This document shows positions 34,213-45,800 of a stretch of DNA of 64,000 nucleotides, piece after piece. The notes under the pieces were generated by a model that was given only the letters and a program-made list of their open reading frames with translations, searched no databases and was not told the DNA's origin. This stretch comes from Neocallimastix lanati (nom. inval.) (lineage: Eukaryota > Neocallimastigomycota > Neocallimastigomycetes > Neocallimastigales > Neocallimastigaceae). The position numbers and the translations under genes were made by a program. The stretch spans positions 400,001-464,000 of the forward strand of contig JACVTC010000096.1 of the NCBI GenBank assembly GCA_016946835.1. The letters run 5' to 3'. Position 1 is the first letter of the stretch, and each line of letters begins with the position of its first letter.

Positions 34213-34879
34213 AGAATGATACGGGCTGGGTTGAAACACTAAGATATTCAAAACAAAAAAAAAAAAAAAATAAATATTAACACATAACTATAAAAATAAA
34301 TTTGGAAACAAGAAAAAAATTAAATTTTACAATATTCTTTATTTAAATTTAAATTTAAAATTATTTGTTCCCAGTATTAAAAAGAAAGAAATTTATTCTT
34401 CTTTTTATACAGTTATTTTAATACATTTTATTATTCATTAATATATTCTTTATAAAAAAAACTAATATTTTATTTTAATTTTTAACTATTATTTTAAATT
34501 ATTTTAATAAAAAATAACATTTATTAAATTAAAATATAAAAATTAATTTAGAGATTGTATCACAAAGGGCATTCCGGGAGGTAGCTTCTTCTTGATATTA
34601 TTTTCAGAGAGAGAATTATACAGAATTGATATTTTCTGTTTTTTAGATCATTTTAATTATTGAAATTCTTCTGTATTTTAGTTCATTTTTATTTTAATAA
34701 AGATTTAATTTATTTTTGATTTTTGTTTTATTTTTAGTTTATTTCAAAGGTTTAGAAAATACTATACAGAAACTTATAATTCTGTATTTTATATCAAATA
34801 TTTATTGAAATAGGTTTTTATTATATTTGATATAAAAATAAGAATTAGTAATGATTTAAATTATATATAATTTTTAATA

Positions 34880-35325
34880 AGAATATTTAATAATAATTTT
34901 TATTATATTTGATATTAATAAAAGAAATTAATAAGAGTATTTAATAATAATATTTATTATATTTGATATTAATAAAAGAAATTAATAGGAATATTTAATA
35001 ATAATTTTTATTATATTTAATATTAATAAAAGAAATTTATAAGAATATTTAATAATATTTATTATATTTGATATTAATAAAAGAAATTAATAAGAGTATT
35101 TAATAATAATTTTTATTAGATTTGATATTAATAAAAGATTTTAATAAGAATATTTAATAATAATTTTTATTATATTTGATATTAATAAAAGAAATTTATA
35201 AGAATATTTAATAATAATTTTTATTATATTTAATATTAATAATAGAAATTTATAAGAATATTTAATAATAATTTTTATTATATTTGATATTAATAAAAGA
35301 TTTTAATAAGAATATTTAATAATTT
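34880..35325. repeat. 54-bp tandem repeats inside LTR N
   Basis: About eight units of roughly 50-54 bp (AAGAATATTTAATAATAATTT... through TTGATATTAATAAAAGA) in tandem. They resume at 38570-38740 after the copia insertion and recur in the related LTR at 62145-62545. Confidence 0.85.
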
Positions 35326-35963
35326 CGAAAATATAAGTTAATAAATACTTATTTAAAATATCAATAATTAGACACATAAATTTACAAAATAAATATTTAT
35401 TTGTGTTTTATAATTATGTCTTTGTTAGAGAAATTTTATTATAAGATCAAAAATATATTTTTTTAAAATTTAACATAATTACTTAGTTTTATACTTTTTA
35501 GAATGTTATAAATATAATTTATTGGTTATTACAATATTAAGAATAAATTAATAATAATTTTAATAATTTGTTATTTTTGACACTCCCCCAAAAATCTAAC
35601 TTCAAAAAAAAAAAAAAACTTTATTAAAAAGATAAAAAAAAAATTGAAGATAGATTTTAATTTAATTTCTTTAGAACTTCGTTAATAGTGAATTTCTAAA
35701 CTTATCCATTAAGGTTTTGTTTAAATATTTAGTAAAGCCATCTGCCATATTATTTTTAGATCTTATATATTTTAGTTCAATTAGTTTTTTACTAACTAAA
35801 TCTCTAATGTGATGATATCGAATATCGATATGTTTTGATTTTGGATTTATCGATTGATTTTACCGTTATATATTGTTGCCTTATTATCTACAAATATTGT
35901 AATGTAATTAATATTTATGTTTAATTCATTCAAAAGATTTCTATACCATAAAGAATGTTTAGC

Positions 35964-36725
35964 TGTAAAGAGTTCTATCAGAAATAGATTACAAATAACA
36001 AATTTTAACACCAAAATAAAAAAGAACACGTAATAAAAATTCGTTTTTTCAAATAAAATAATCTTTATTAATTAAAAAAATTAAATCTCTTTTTTGTTAT
36101 TAACTATCATATAGTCAATAACTAATACATCGATTTAATTATAGAAATTTACATGTATTTATATTTTTTCATTATTACATTATAATATATTATTTCTATC
36201 TAATTTACATATATTACTATTTATTTATAAACAAAATATTTATTAATAATTTTATTAAATAATAATTAACTAAACTAAACAATAATTAATTCAATAAACT
36301 TTCAACTTATTTACAATAATAATTAAATTCAATAACAACTCATTTATTATATATTTATTATATAAATATTATTAATACTAATGTTTATATATTTACAATT
36401 CAAAACTATTTTTGTAAACTATTTATACTAATTTTAACTATTTAAAACTATTCCGAAATTAATTTTAAAGTATTTTAAACTAATTAAACTAAATTAACTA
36501 ACTTAAATAGAATAACTATTTTTAATAAACTAAACTAAATTAACTAAAATAAATTATTTAGATTAAAATTATTATCCAAAATTATTTAAATAATAATTTT
36601 TCCTTTATGAAAAGTTTACATAAATTTATAATTAATTTTCATATACGTAAATCATAAATTTATGTAATTTTATTACATTAATTAATTATGTAATAATTAA
36701 TTATTAAAGATTTTATTAAATCTTT
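35964..36725 (+). mobile_element. Solo LTR M inside copia C, flanked by a 157-bp repeat
   Basis: 762 bp starting TGTAAAGAGTTC. The same family, opposite orientation and about the same length, lies at 62937-63698 (shared 'ACATCGATT...TATTTATATTTTT.ATTATTACATTATAATATAT'-type segment). Instead of a short target duplication, 157 bp of RNase H sequence occurs on both sides (35807-35963 and 36726-36882), with about three differences. Confidence 0.75.
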
Positions 36726-36765
36726 ATGTGATGATATCGAATATCGATATGCTTTGATTTTGGAT

Positions 36766-38139
36766 TTATCGATTGATTTTACCGTTATATATTGTTGCCT
36801 TATTATCTACAAATATTGTAATGCAATTAATATTTATGTTTAATTCATTCAAAAAATTTCTATACCATAAAGAATGTTTAGCACATTCGCTCAAGCTATA
36901 ATACTCGGCTTCGACAGTGGAGGTAGAAACGCAATGTTGTAATTTAGAGTACCAACTTGTTGGGGTATTTCCTAACATCATTAAAAATCAAGAAGTGGAC
37001 TTTCTTGTATTTGAATCACCTGCGTAGTCTGCATCCACAAAGACTTTTAAGTTCATTCCCTTTTGAATTTTTATACCATAATTTCTTGTGTATTGAAGAT
37101 AATTAAAAATCTTCAAAACGTTCTTCCAATCTTCCAAAGTAGGATTGCTTGATTTTCTTGCAGCCTTGCTAACTGCAAAAAGTATGTCGGGCCTGGTACA
37201 GATTCCCAAATATAACAAACTGCCTATAGCGCTTCTATACTTCGTTTCATTGAATATCTTTGTTTTTAGTTGGGAATTCTCTATTTGGATTAGACTTTAT
37301 GTAATTTTACAAGAATTAGTACTGAATTTATTTAAAATATCATTTATATATCTTGATTGATGTAGAATATATCCATTTATAATTTTGTTAAACTTTATTC
37401 CTATAACGAATTCTACATCACCAATATCTTTGATATTAAACTTTTGTTTGATTGATTCTTTTACTATATTTATTTCATTTGAAGTTCCAGCAATAAGTAT
37501 GTCGTCAACGTAGACTGACAAGATACATATTATTTCCTTTTTCTTATTAACTTTCTTGTATACACAAGGTTCACTTTTTAATCTGCTAAAACCTATTTTT
37601 ATTAGTTCCTCGTTCAATTTATTGTTCCATTCTTTCCCTGCTCGCTTTAGGCCATAGAGAGCTTTATTTAATTTCCAAAAAGATTTTCCATAAGATTGAT
37701 GTCCTTCTGGGGCTTTCATGAATATTTGTTCATTCAGAGGGGCATTTAGATAGGCCGAATTAATATCTATTTGTTTTATTTCGAAGTTCGTGTTCACTGC
37801 AATGACTGTAATGATTCTAATAGTATCCTGTTTGAGGGTTGGAGCAAACGTTTCCTTATAATCGATTCCATATTCTTGAGTATATCCCTTAGCGACCAGT
37901 CTTGCTTTTCTTTTGATTACCTTACCATTTGAATCCCTTTTATACTTGAATACCCACCTGGAAGAAATGATGTTAGATCCTGAGGGTACCTTATCAACAA
38001 TTGAATAAACTTTATGTTTTTTCATGTTGTCCAGCTCTTCTTTTACTGAAGTTAGCCATTCCTTTTTATCTTTTAATTTGAATATATCTTTGAAAATGTA
38101 GGGTTCAATCAGAGTATTGTTATTCTGATTTATTTTCAT
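36766..38139 (-). pseudogene. RT and RNase H of copia element C
   Basis: RT text: 'KDKKEWLTSVKEELDNMKKHKVYSIVDKVPSGSNIISSRWVFKYKRDSNGKVIKRKARLVAKGYTQEYGIDYKETFAPTL', 'QIDINSAYLNAPLNEQIFMKAPEG', 'KALYGLKRAGKEWNNKLN', catalytic 'SVYVDDILIAG', and 'GIKFNKIINGYILHQSRYINDIL'. It continues as RNase H with 'LGICTRPDILFAVSKAAR', 'VFVDADYAGD' and 'HCVSTSTVEAEYYSLSECAKHSLWYRNFLNELNI...IFVDNKATIYN'. Among the best-preserved copia pol in the window. Part of a broken element. Confidence 0.92.
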
Positions 38140-38804
38140 GATTTCTGCGTTACTTACCTTTTTTCTTTTATTTGAATCTGATGAATTTATACATAATTTT
38201 CTTTTTGAATTTTCAAAAATATAATTGTTTTTATTTTTGTTGGTTTCTTTATATTTATTGTTAATAATATTAATTTCCTTCTGAGTATTTATTGATTTAT
38301 TGATGTTGTCGTTTTCTATTGTGTTGTGAAGTTCATTATTTATACTTTTTTGGTTATTATGTTGAACATTATTATTATTTGTTGATTCATTTCTTATTGT
38401 GCTGATATTTGTTTTGTTGGTAATGATAGTATCATTATTATGATTAGTATTACTACTGTTGTTATTTTTATCATTATGTTTTTTGAAGTATTCATTAGTC
38501 TTGTTTTTCTTATTGTCAGTTTTATTGTAATAATTGTGCTGATTTAATTTCTTAATATTGACAAATAATAATTTTTATTATATTTAATATTAATAAAAGA
38601 AATTAATAAGAATATTTAATAATAATTTTTATTAGATTTGATATTAATAAAAGAAATTAACAAGAGTATTTAATAATAATTTTTATTATATTTGATATTA
38701 ATAAAAGATTTTAATAATAAGATTTAATAATATTTTTTATTTTATTATTATTAAGAGTATTTAATAGGAAATACAAGGTATTTAGTGGCACCCCGTATCA
38801 AGAA

Positions 38805-39077
38805 TGTAAGAAATTATAATTACTCCTTTAAAATAATTATTATTTCTTAGTTCATAATAAATTATCTAATTATTATATATTACATTCATTAAATTAATAT
38901 TAGATAATTTATTTAAATTATTATATATACATTCATTAAATATAATTATAAGAATTTATTTAATAATAATTATTACATCCATTGACTATATTAGTAATTT
39001 ATTTATTTATTCATTTAACATATAATATTGTCATTTTATTAATATTAATTTAAAATTAATCTTGTTTTAGTAATTTT
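38805..39077. other. AT-rich spacer
   Basis: Nothing recognised between LTR N and solo LTR J2. Confidence 0.5.
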
Positions 39078-39749
39078 TGTAAAAGATTGATTTCATTTTT
39101 ATGAATTCGTTATTTTATTTAATTAGTAACCAATAGTATTTAAATAATTCATTTTTAATCATTTTTATTATATCTTCTTTTATTTTATCTATTCTAGTGA
39201 CCTTAATATTAGATAATCGGTATTTTAAGGTTTTTCCCGATTTTACCAATTGGTTTTACTCAAAATATTCGATGACTGATATGTATAGATTATCGGTCGA
39301 ATTCTTGTTTAGGTTTTTCTTCTAATCTTTTCCTAAACAATTGATTTATTAAGATTAGAAACAAATTTGTTAAATTTCAAAAGTATAAATAGAAGCTCTT
39401 GAGTTCTCTTTGAGAAATCAAGAGTTATTATTATAACAAATTGTAGTAATAATAATTCAAAATTATAAAATAAAACACTTTATAACTTTTTCTTTACTAA
39501 ATTATATTTTATCTTTTAAAAATTTTAAAATAAAGTATTTTTAAATTATTAATAAAACATATTATAAAATTATAATAAAACAATTTTAATTTGAACCAAC
39601 TTTACGTATACTGCCTTACTACTTTGTTGTAATAAACTCTTTTAGATAAATATATTTAAATTCTCAATTTAATAATATTATTTCATTATTAAATTGTAGT
39701 TAATAATATAAGTTATATTGATTGATTGAATCCACTAGTATTCGTGACA
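39078..39749 (+). repeat. Solo LTR J2
   Basis: 672 bp from TGTAAAAGATTG to ATTCGTGACA. It contains a TATA motif ('AAAGTATAAATAGAAGC') followed by a short inverted repeat (CTCTTGAGTTCTC...GAGAAATCAAGAG), so it reads on the plus strand. It matches the opposite-strand LTR at 44734-45352 ('ATATTAGAT.AA..AATCGGT...AAGGTTTTTCC', 'AGGTTTTTCTTCTA'). It lies at the 3' end of a gag remnant; no target duplication was found. Confidence 0.65.
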
Positions 39750-39830
39750 AATCACCATTATTTTCATCATTTTCAGATTCTTCTATCATGATTCATCTTC
39801 ATTAGATTCTATACTTCCTGGTTCAACTGT

Positions 39831-41809
39831 TTAACTAATGTTTATATTATTAGTAATATAATCATCATTATTTATGTCAATATTTTCTTTAAAGGTATTA
39901 TAAATATTATTTTCTTCATTATTATTGTCGTCATTATTGTCATTATTATTATCTATATTATAATTAATTTTATTATTATTATTCATATTATTATTTTCAT
40001 GATCATTATTCATATTATTATTATGATTATTAATATTATTATAATTATTATTAGCATTTGTATTACTATAATTGGTATTATTTTTATTTTTAATATTATA
40101 ATTATTAATACTATTATTATTCTTATTAATATTATTATGACTCATAGCTGCCGTTTGTATTGGTTTTGGATTGTCTTTTATATTAAATCTCACTTCCTTT
40201 CTATTGTATGGCTTTTCATTATATTTGCTAATATTATTTCTTGAATTTCGAGTAGCTGCTGCTACAATTTCAATTGGTCTACTTAATATATTTTGTGTAG
40301 TATTACTATTATTGTTTATGTTAAGGTAATTACAATATTGTTTTTCATTAATATTATTATTAATTATAGGTAGTATTGTTTGATCATCTACCACTGTCAT
40401 TATATTATTTTTATTGTTATATGAGTCATTATTTTTGAACATTATTTTTTTGGTTTGGTTAATGGAAGTTATCCTTCTCCCATTTATTGGTTTAAAGGTT
40501 TATTAATCAAACACTGTTCTTCCATTTCAGCCAATTGTTTGAATGTGTACGGACATTCTGAAGCTCTATGTCCCTCCATTGTACAACGATAACAATTCAC
40601 ATGATAATTGTTGACATCATTAAATTTATTATTATTTTTGGTTACTAAGGTATTAATGACATTGTTGTTTTCTGTTCTACTATGATATTTTTTCCTATTT
40701 TGGTAGCTAAAAGATTGAGTCATATTATTAGTGTTAATTGTGTTACCATTAGTCATTTGATTGTTATATTCTTTATTATTATTAGTCATCATATTATTAT
40801 TTATATTTTTTAAATCAATATTATTTTAGTTATCTTCTCCTTCATTGAGTAATTGATTATTACTCATTTTGTTCGTATTATTCATCATATTAAAATTCAT
40901 ATAATGATTGTTGATTTTGTTATTGTTCGAATACCTATCATAATTGATTTTATTATTATAACCATTTATTGAATTCCTTCTTGGCATTCTGTTAATGTAA
41001 TTATTACTGTTATTTGAATAATAATTCATATGATTTCTTAATTTTTCCGCATGATTCGAATAATTTGGATTCCTAGAGTTATTATTGTTACATGAACTAG
41101 CTCTAAAATTCCAATTGTTTTCTCCAATAAAGGTATTATTTCCATCTTGATTCATTGATAGTTGTCTTGAGTGAAGATTTTCGTAAAAGGGGTGATTCAA
41201 TAATACATTATTATTAGTATGGTTTTGAGTAAACATGATGTTTGTTCCCATATTATTATTAATTTTGCTCCTTTGATTTGCATTGGATATTTCTTTTTCA
41301 GCTTCTTCAGCTACTTCAGCTATTTTAAATGCTTCATTTATTGTTTCACATTCCGCTATCATAACTCATGAACAGGGAAATACTTGAGAACTAATAGCAC
41401 TTGTATAATATTTGACCGAAATAAGTCTTCTATATTCCAAACTGAGCTTATTATATAATTTTTTATATTTGTAATTAAACTTTTTTAACGATTCGTCTTC
41501 ATTAATTTTTAAAGATTTAAGAACAGAACATTTATCATTCTCAGTTATATGTAAATGTTCTTCTATTATATCTTGAATCTCCTTTAATGTAGGATATCTG
41601 ATTGAGTCACCTCTTCCTTTTACTAATGAATTTAATGCGCCTTGGATATCTTCTTCCATGGCCTCTTTAGCCCATGTAAAAATGCGTTGAGGTTCCATTA
41701 TATCATAAAGTTCCATCGTTTTGGAAAAATCTGTTATCCAACTTTCCACATCTTTACCATAATTGATTAACAATGGTAAGATTCTTTGCAATTTAGCTGC
41801 ATCAAACAT
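39831..41809 (-). pseudogene. Asn-rich gag of remnant H
   Basis: Begins 'MFDAAKLQRILPLLINYGKDVESWITDFSKTMELYDI' with the gag-core layout ('KSLKINEDESLKKFNYKYKKLYNKLS'). An Asn/Met-rich tract follows, then a CCHC zinc knuckle 'CYRCTMEGHRASECPYTF' (C-x2-C-x4-H-x4-C), then a very Asn-rich tail. The knuckle and position next to a primer site identify it as gag. Broken. Confidence 0.75.
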
Positions 41810-41946
41810 TTTAAGATTTTTGTAATTTTTAATGGTAATGATTATATATAAAAAAAAATTATAAAATTATGGTTTATTATTAAATAATTGATTTGTAATT
41901 ATTATTTCCTTATCATTTCCATACTTCTTTATTAAATCTTGCTTTC

Positions 41947-41963
41947 CCCCCACGTTGGGCGCC
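41947..41963 (-). promoter_or_regulatory. Primer-binding site of remnant H
   Basis: TGGCGCCCAACGTGGGG on the minus strand, a few bases inside the LTR end. The TGGCGCC start is characteristic of tRNA primer sites in LTR elements, where reverse transcription begins. The GC-rich patch is conspicuous in this AT-rich setting. Confidence 0.7.
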
Positions 41964-42499
41964 AAAATTTTGATACGTTATTTTATTAATTTTTTTTTAT
42001 TAATATTTTTAGTATCAATATTTTTGTGAGTTTGAAAGATAGTATAAAATAAAATAGTATATTCTAATATAGAAATATATAATTACTACACACTTTATTT
42101 TAAAACAGAATTTTAAGAATTATTTTTGTCGTTTTATTTTATTTTATTTAATTTATTATGTCTTAATACAATTTTATAATAAAGTATTATTAAAAATCTT
42201 ATTAACTATTTATTTCTAACTTATTACTATATTATATTTTATAAATAAATATATTCCCCGAATATATTTATTTTAACTAATGTATTTCTATTTATCTATT
42301 TTCTCCAAAAAACCCCACTCTTTAAAAAATTTATAATAATTTTTCTTTTTATACTTTTAATTTACTATAATTTAAATTCTATTGGCTATTAATTAATTAA
42401 ATAAATTTGAATAATTTTATATTATTATTTATTATTGTGATATATCATATTAATTATTTATTATATTTTATGTAAAAGTTTTTATAGGTGAGTAGGTAA

Positions 42500-43703
42500 G
42501 ATTATAGTTAAATCTTTCCTAGTTTGAGTTAAATTGGTCAGGTCAAGATGTTTTTATTAATTATAACAATTTAATTAAATTTAAATAATAAATAACACAC
42601 ACAGAGTTTTATAATTAAGATTTCAATATTTAAGATTTATTTTTTATTAGAACTTTATTTAATATATATTTTAATAATAAAATTAACTAAGATTAATACA
42701 AAGAATTATTTATTGTTATAATTAATTCATTAACTTTATGTTAATAGTTTAGAATTTAATAGTTAGTTAAAGGTTAAAGGTTAAAGGTTAATAATCTTAC
42801 AAAGAATTCAAAATATGGAATTTCAAATCCTTTTTATACTAAACTAAAATAATAATTAATAATATAATTAATTAATACATTTTAATCTTAATATATTCAT
42901 ACATGTATATAAACTATATAAAATATAATAATAAAATAATATTGATAAGAATCTTTAATAAAATAACTATATAAATTATTCATAAAACAATTTAATAATA
43001 AAACTAATTTAATTATCAAATATAAAATAAAATAAAATAAAATATTAAAACTAATTAAAAATTCTCTTTCGGAAATCTTTAGAATAATAAGGAATTCCTT
43101 AGAATTTTTTAGAAAATAATTGAATAAAAAATATATAATAATAAAATATATAAAACTTATAAAACTTATTTAAAATGTTATAAAACTATTACTAATAACT
43201 AATTCTGTATTTTTAATTAATAATACAAATTAATAATATAATTTCCAAGTTAAGAGATTTATCTAATATAAATTTCTTAATTAACAATTTAAGTTCTTAA
43301 TTAAATAATTAAATTATATTTTTATATTTAAATATCTTTAAAGTCCAATTTCTCGTTATCTAGTTGTCCAATAAGGTTGATTTTAACATATGTTGTAGTT
43401 CACGTCCGTAGCTTTCCAATGAATATAATTTTAGCGGGAATGTCAATACAATATTTCCATTATTTGTTGAATTATCGTTGTTTTTCTTCATGTTATTTTT
43501 ATTAAATTCTTAAGGGTTAAATTAAATTAAATCAAATTATCTTTAATAAATAAGTCCAAACTCCTTGGTTTCTAATTATTTAATGTTTCTAATATTTATT
43601 TTTATAATTAAAATCGAATTAAATAATTTTTGTCAATAACTAAATTAAATTTCAATTGATCTAATAGTGAATTTTAACTTCAAATCCACTAGTATTCGTT
43701 ACA
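42500..43703 (-). repeat. LTR copy, family L (third)
   Basis: On the minus strand it starts TGTAACGAATACTAGTGGAT (43703) and follows the same order of landmarks as the two copies at 946-2569, including a 'GGAGTTTGGAC' block and 'CATTGGAAAGC'. The GC-richer patch near 43370-43440 is conserved between copies. The left border is approximate. Its right end abuts the tail of an R1 LTR at the same point where K2 inserted in another R1 copy. Confidence 0.6.
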
Positions 43704-43754
43704 AGAATTTGTTCTTTATTATTTATTTTAATTTAATAATTTCGTTATTTATCA
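43704..43754. repeat. Tail of an R1 LTR
   Basis: 51 bp (AGAATTTGTTC...TTATTTATCA), identical in kind to the tail of R1a (to 44730) and of R1b (to 60010). The rest of this copy was displaced by LTR L3. Followed by GTGT and R1a. Confidence 0.75.
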
Positions 43755-43758
43755 GTGT

Positions 43759-44730
43759 TGATTTATACCTGATATTCTTAATCTACAAAAATTAAATTTT
43801 GTAAAAGTGAATAAGAGGATAAATACTGAATAAAATAGATTTAAGAAATTTAAAAAAAATAAATATGTTTTATTATTAAACACAAAAATTGTTTTATTAA
43901 AAAAATTTATTTTTATTTTAATATTAATCTTTATTTATTTAATAATTAATTTTGTTTAAATTAATAAAATAATTGTTAAAACTAATAAAATAATAAAATG
44001 AAATATTTATTATTTATACTAATTTATTTTAAATTTTAATAATAAAATTGATTATTAATAACTAATAAAATATATAATAATTTATCAAAATAATTAATAA
44101 TCATAAAAATTGATTATTAAAAACTAATAAAATATCTATAATAATTTATTAAATAATTAATAATAAAGAATAATTTATAAGAAATATTTACATGTTTTTA
44201 TATTTTTCTTTGATTTTTAAACTATTTACATTAAAAATAATAAAATTAATAAAAGAGAAATAAAGAATAATTTAAATTAAACAATATTTACAATTAAAAT
44301 ATTAATAAAGATGAGTTTTAAAATGTTATTTTAATTACAATTTGTTTATAAAAGTTGAGTTATAAAATAAATAAAATAATCATTATTTTAAATAAAAGTC
44401 ACTTAAAAAATTATTTAACTATTTAATTTTAATTTTGAGATGTTTATAAGTTTGTTTATTTGTTATTTATAATTTATTAAATTTGTTTATTATTTTGTTT
44501 ATTTGTAGTCTTAGAAAAATATTATTTATTAATTTATTTTAGTTTTTAATTAAAATTATTAATGATTAATTAATTATTATTATTTTATTTTAATTATTTT
44601 TATTTAATTAAATTTTCTTTAATATGGATTTAATTTTTTTTTTTTTTAGAATGAATTAATTTTTGGGTTAAGTTAGACAAGAATTTGTTCTTTATTATTT
44701 ATTTTAATTTAATAATTTTGTTATTTATCA
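43759..44730. repeat. LTR R1a
   Basis: 972 bp, TGATTTATACCTGATATTC...GTTATTTATCA. A close copy occupies 58239-60010 (interrupted there by K2). The neighbouring LTR tail ends 4 bp before it, and solo LTR J starts 3 bp after it. Non-coding. Confidence 0.75.
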
Positions 44731-44733
44731 GGT

Positions 44734-45352
44734 TGTAATAATTTAATTAAAAAATTATAATTAAATTATTAATCATTAATATTAGCTCTAACTGCTAATA
44801 TTAAAGGTTTAGAAAAGAATCATACTTACCTATGGTTCTTTCTAATTTTCGAGTTTATTATAACGAATTATAATAGACGAAACACTAAAATTGATAAAGA
44901 AAAGTTTTAATTATAAAATCTGTTTTATTAAAATAATTTGTTTTATTATTTATTAGAAATTTTAAATGTTAAAACTATTGTTATTATTATTATATTATAA
45001 TTGTTATAATAATAACTCTTGATTTCTCAAAGAGAACTCAAGAGCCTTATTTATACTTTTTTGTCAAAATAAGGTTAAAATCAAAAGGGGTTCTAATCTT
45101 AACAAATCTCTTATCTAGGAAAAGACTAGAAGAAAAACCTAGATAAGTTTTTTGATCGATATTCTATCCATATCAATCATCGCGTTAATTAAGTAAAACC
45201 GATTACTTTTAAGAAGTAATTGGAAAAACCTTAATTAACCGATTACTTAATCTAATATAATGATCGAAAATAAAAGAATAAAATAATGAAAATTATTTCG
45301 ATCATAAAATTTAAAATTTAATCTATTTAGTTCTATTTTATAGAACTTTACA
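44734..45352 (-). repeat. Solo LTR J
   Basis: 619 bp; minus-strand start TGTAAAGTTCTATAAAATAG, end TATTACA. A TATA motif ('AAGTATAAATAAGGC', minus strand, near 45045-45060) is followed by CTCTTGAGTTCTCTTTGAG, as in J2. Related to J2 in opposite orientation. Confidence 0.65.
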
Positions 45353-45800
45353 TAAAAAATATAAAACAATACATTAATAATAAAATACATGATTAATACA
45401 ATACGGAATACATGATAGAATACAGAATAGTGTTTTAGTTTATGATTTAATAAGTGAGAGAAAACTAAAACTAATAAATTTAATAATTAAGTGAATAATT
45501 AAATAAATTTAATATTATTTTAAATGTATAAAAATTATTTAATTAAATAAATTTTTAATATTAAACTAAATAAAATTTTAATATATAATTAAATAAATTA
45601 TTAATTATAATTAGGTGTATAAATGAAATATGAGTTAAGTAAAAGTTATATTAATTATAACATAAAATAAAAAAAAATTGAAAAATAAAAAATTTATATC
45701 AAATTATTAATAAAATTAATAAAATAATTAAATATATAATATTTGAAATATAAAGAAAAATAATTATTGATATATATAATATAAATATTATAATAATTAT
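45353..45800. other. AT-rich 3' flank of gypsy element I
   Basis: No gene, purine tract or LTR matching the right side of element I was recognised, so the 3' end of that element appears lost. Confidence 0.5.

Larger units (their letters stand above)
35326..38569 (-). mobile_element. 5'-truncated Ty1/copia element C nested in LTR N
   Basis: Minus strand. 3' LTR (ends TTTTTGACA at 35582; left border approximate) adjoins a purine tract TTGGGGGAG at 35583-35591. RNase H (about 35690-37220) and RT (37297-38139) follow, then an Asn-rich linker to 38569, where LTR N resumes. Integrase, protease, gag and the upstream LTR are absent. RNase H is interrupted by solo LTR M. Broken several times; it is closely related to the remnant at 2570-3855. 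Confidence 0.85.
34217..38800 (-). repeat. Gypsy-type LTR N, interrupted by copia C, TSD AGAA
   Basis: Starts TGATACGGGCTGGG and ends GGCACCCCGTATCA, with AGAA at 34213-34216 and 38801-38804. It is a copy of the LTR at 61478-62613 (shared 'GGGCATTCCGGG.GGTAGCTTCTTCTTGATATT' block and the internal 54-bp tandem repeats). A copia element of about 3.2 kb sits in its tandem-repeat part. It is a solo LTR: no gypsy interior adjoins it. Confidence 0.85.
39750..42480 (-). mobile_element. Gypsy-like remnant H: gag, primer site, 5' LTR
   Basis: Minus strand. The 5' LTR starts (plus strand) TGATACGTTATTTT at 41971 and extends right to about 42480 (border not fixed). A primer-binding region TGGCGCCCAACGTGGGG lies at 41947-41963. 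Gag follows at 39831-41809. Pol is absent: solo LTR J2 lies immediately after gag. Gag is interrupted a few times. The LTR belongs to the TGRTAC family that forms the arrays here. Confidence 0.7.
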
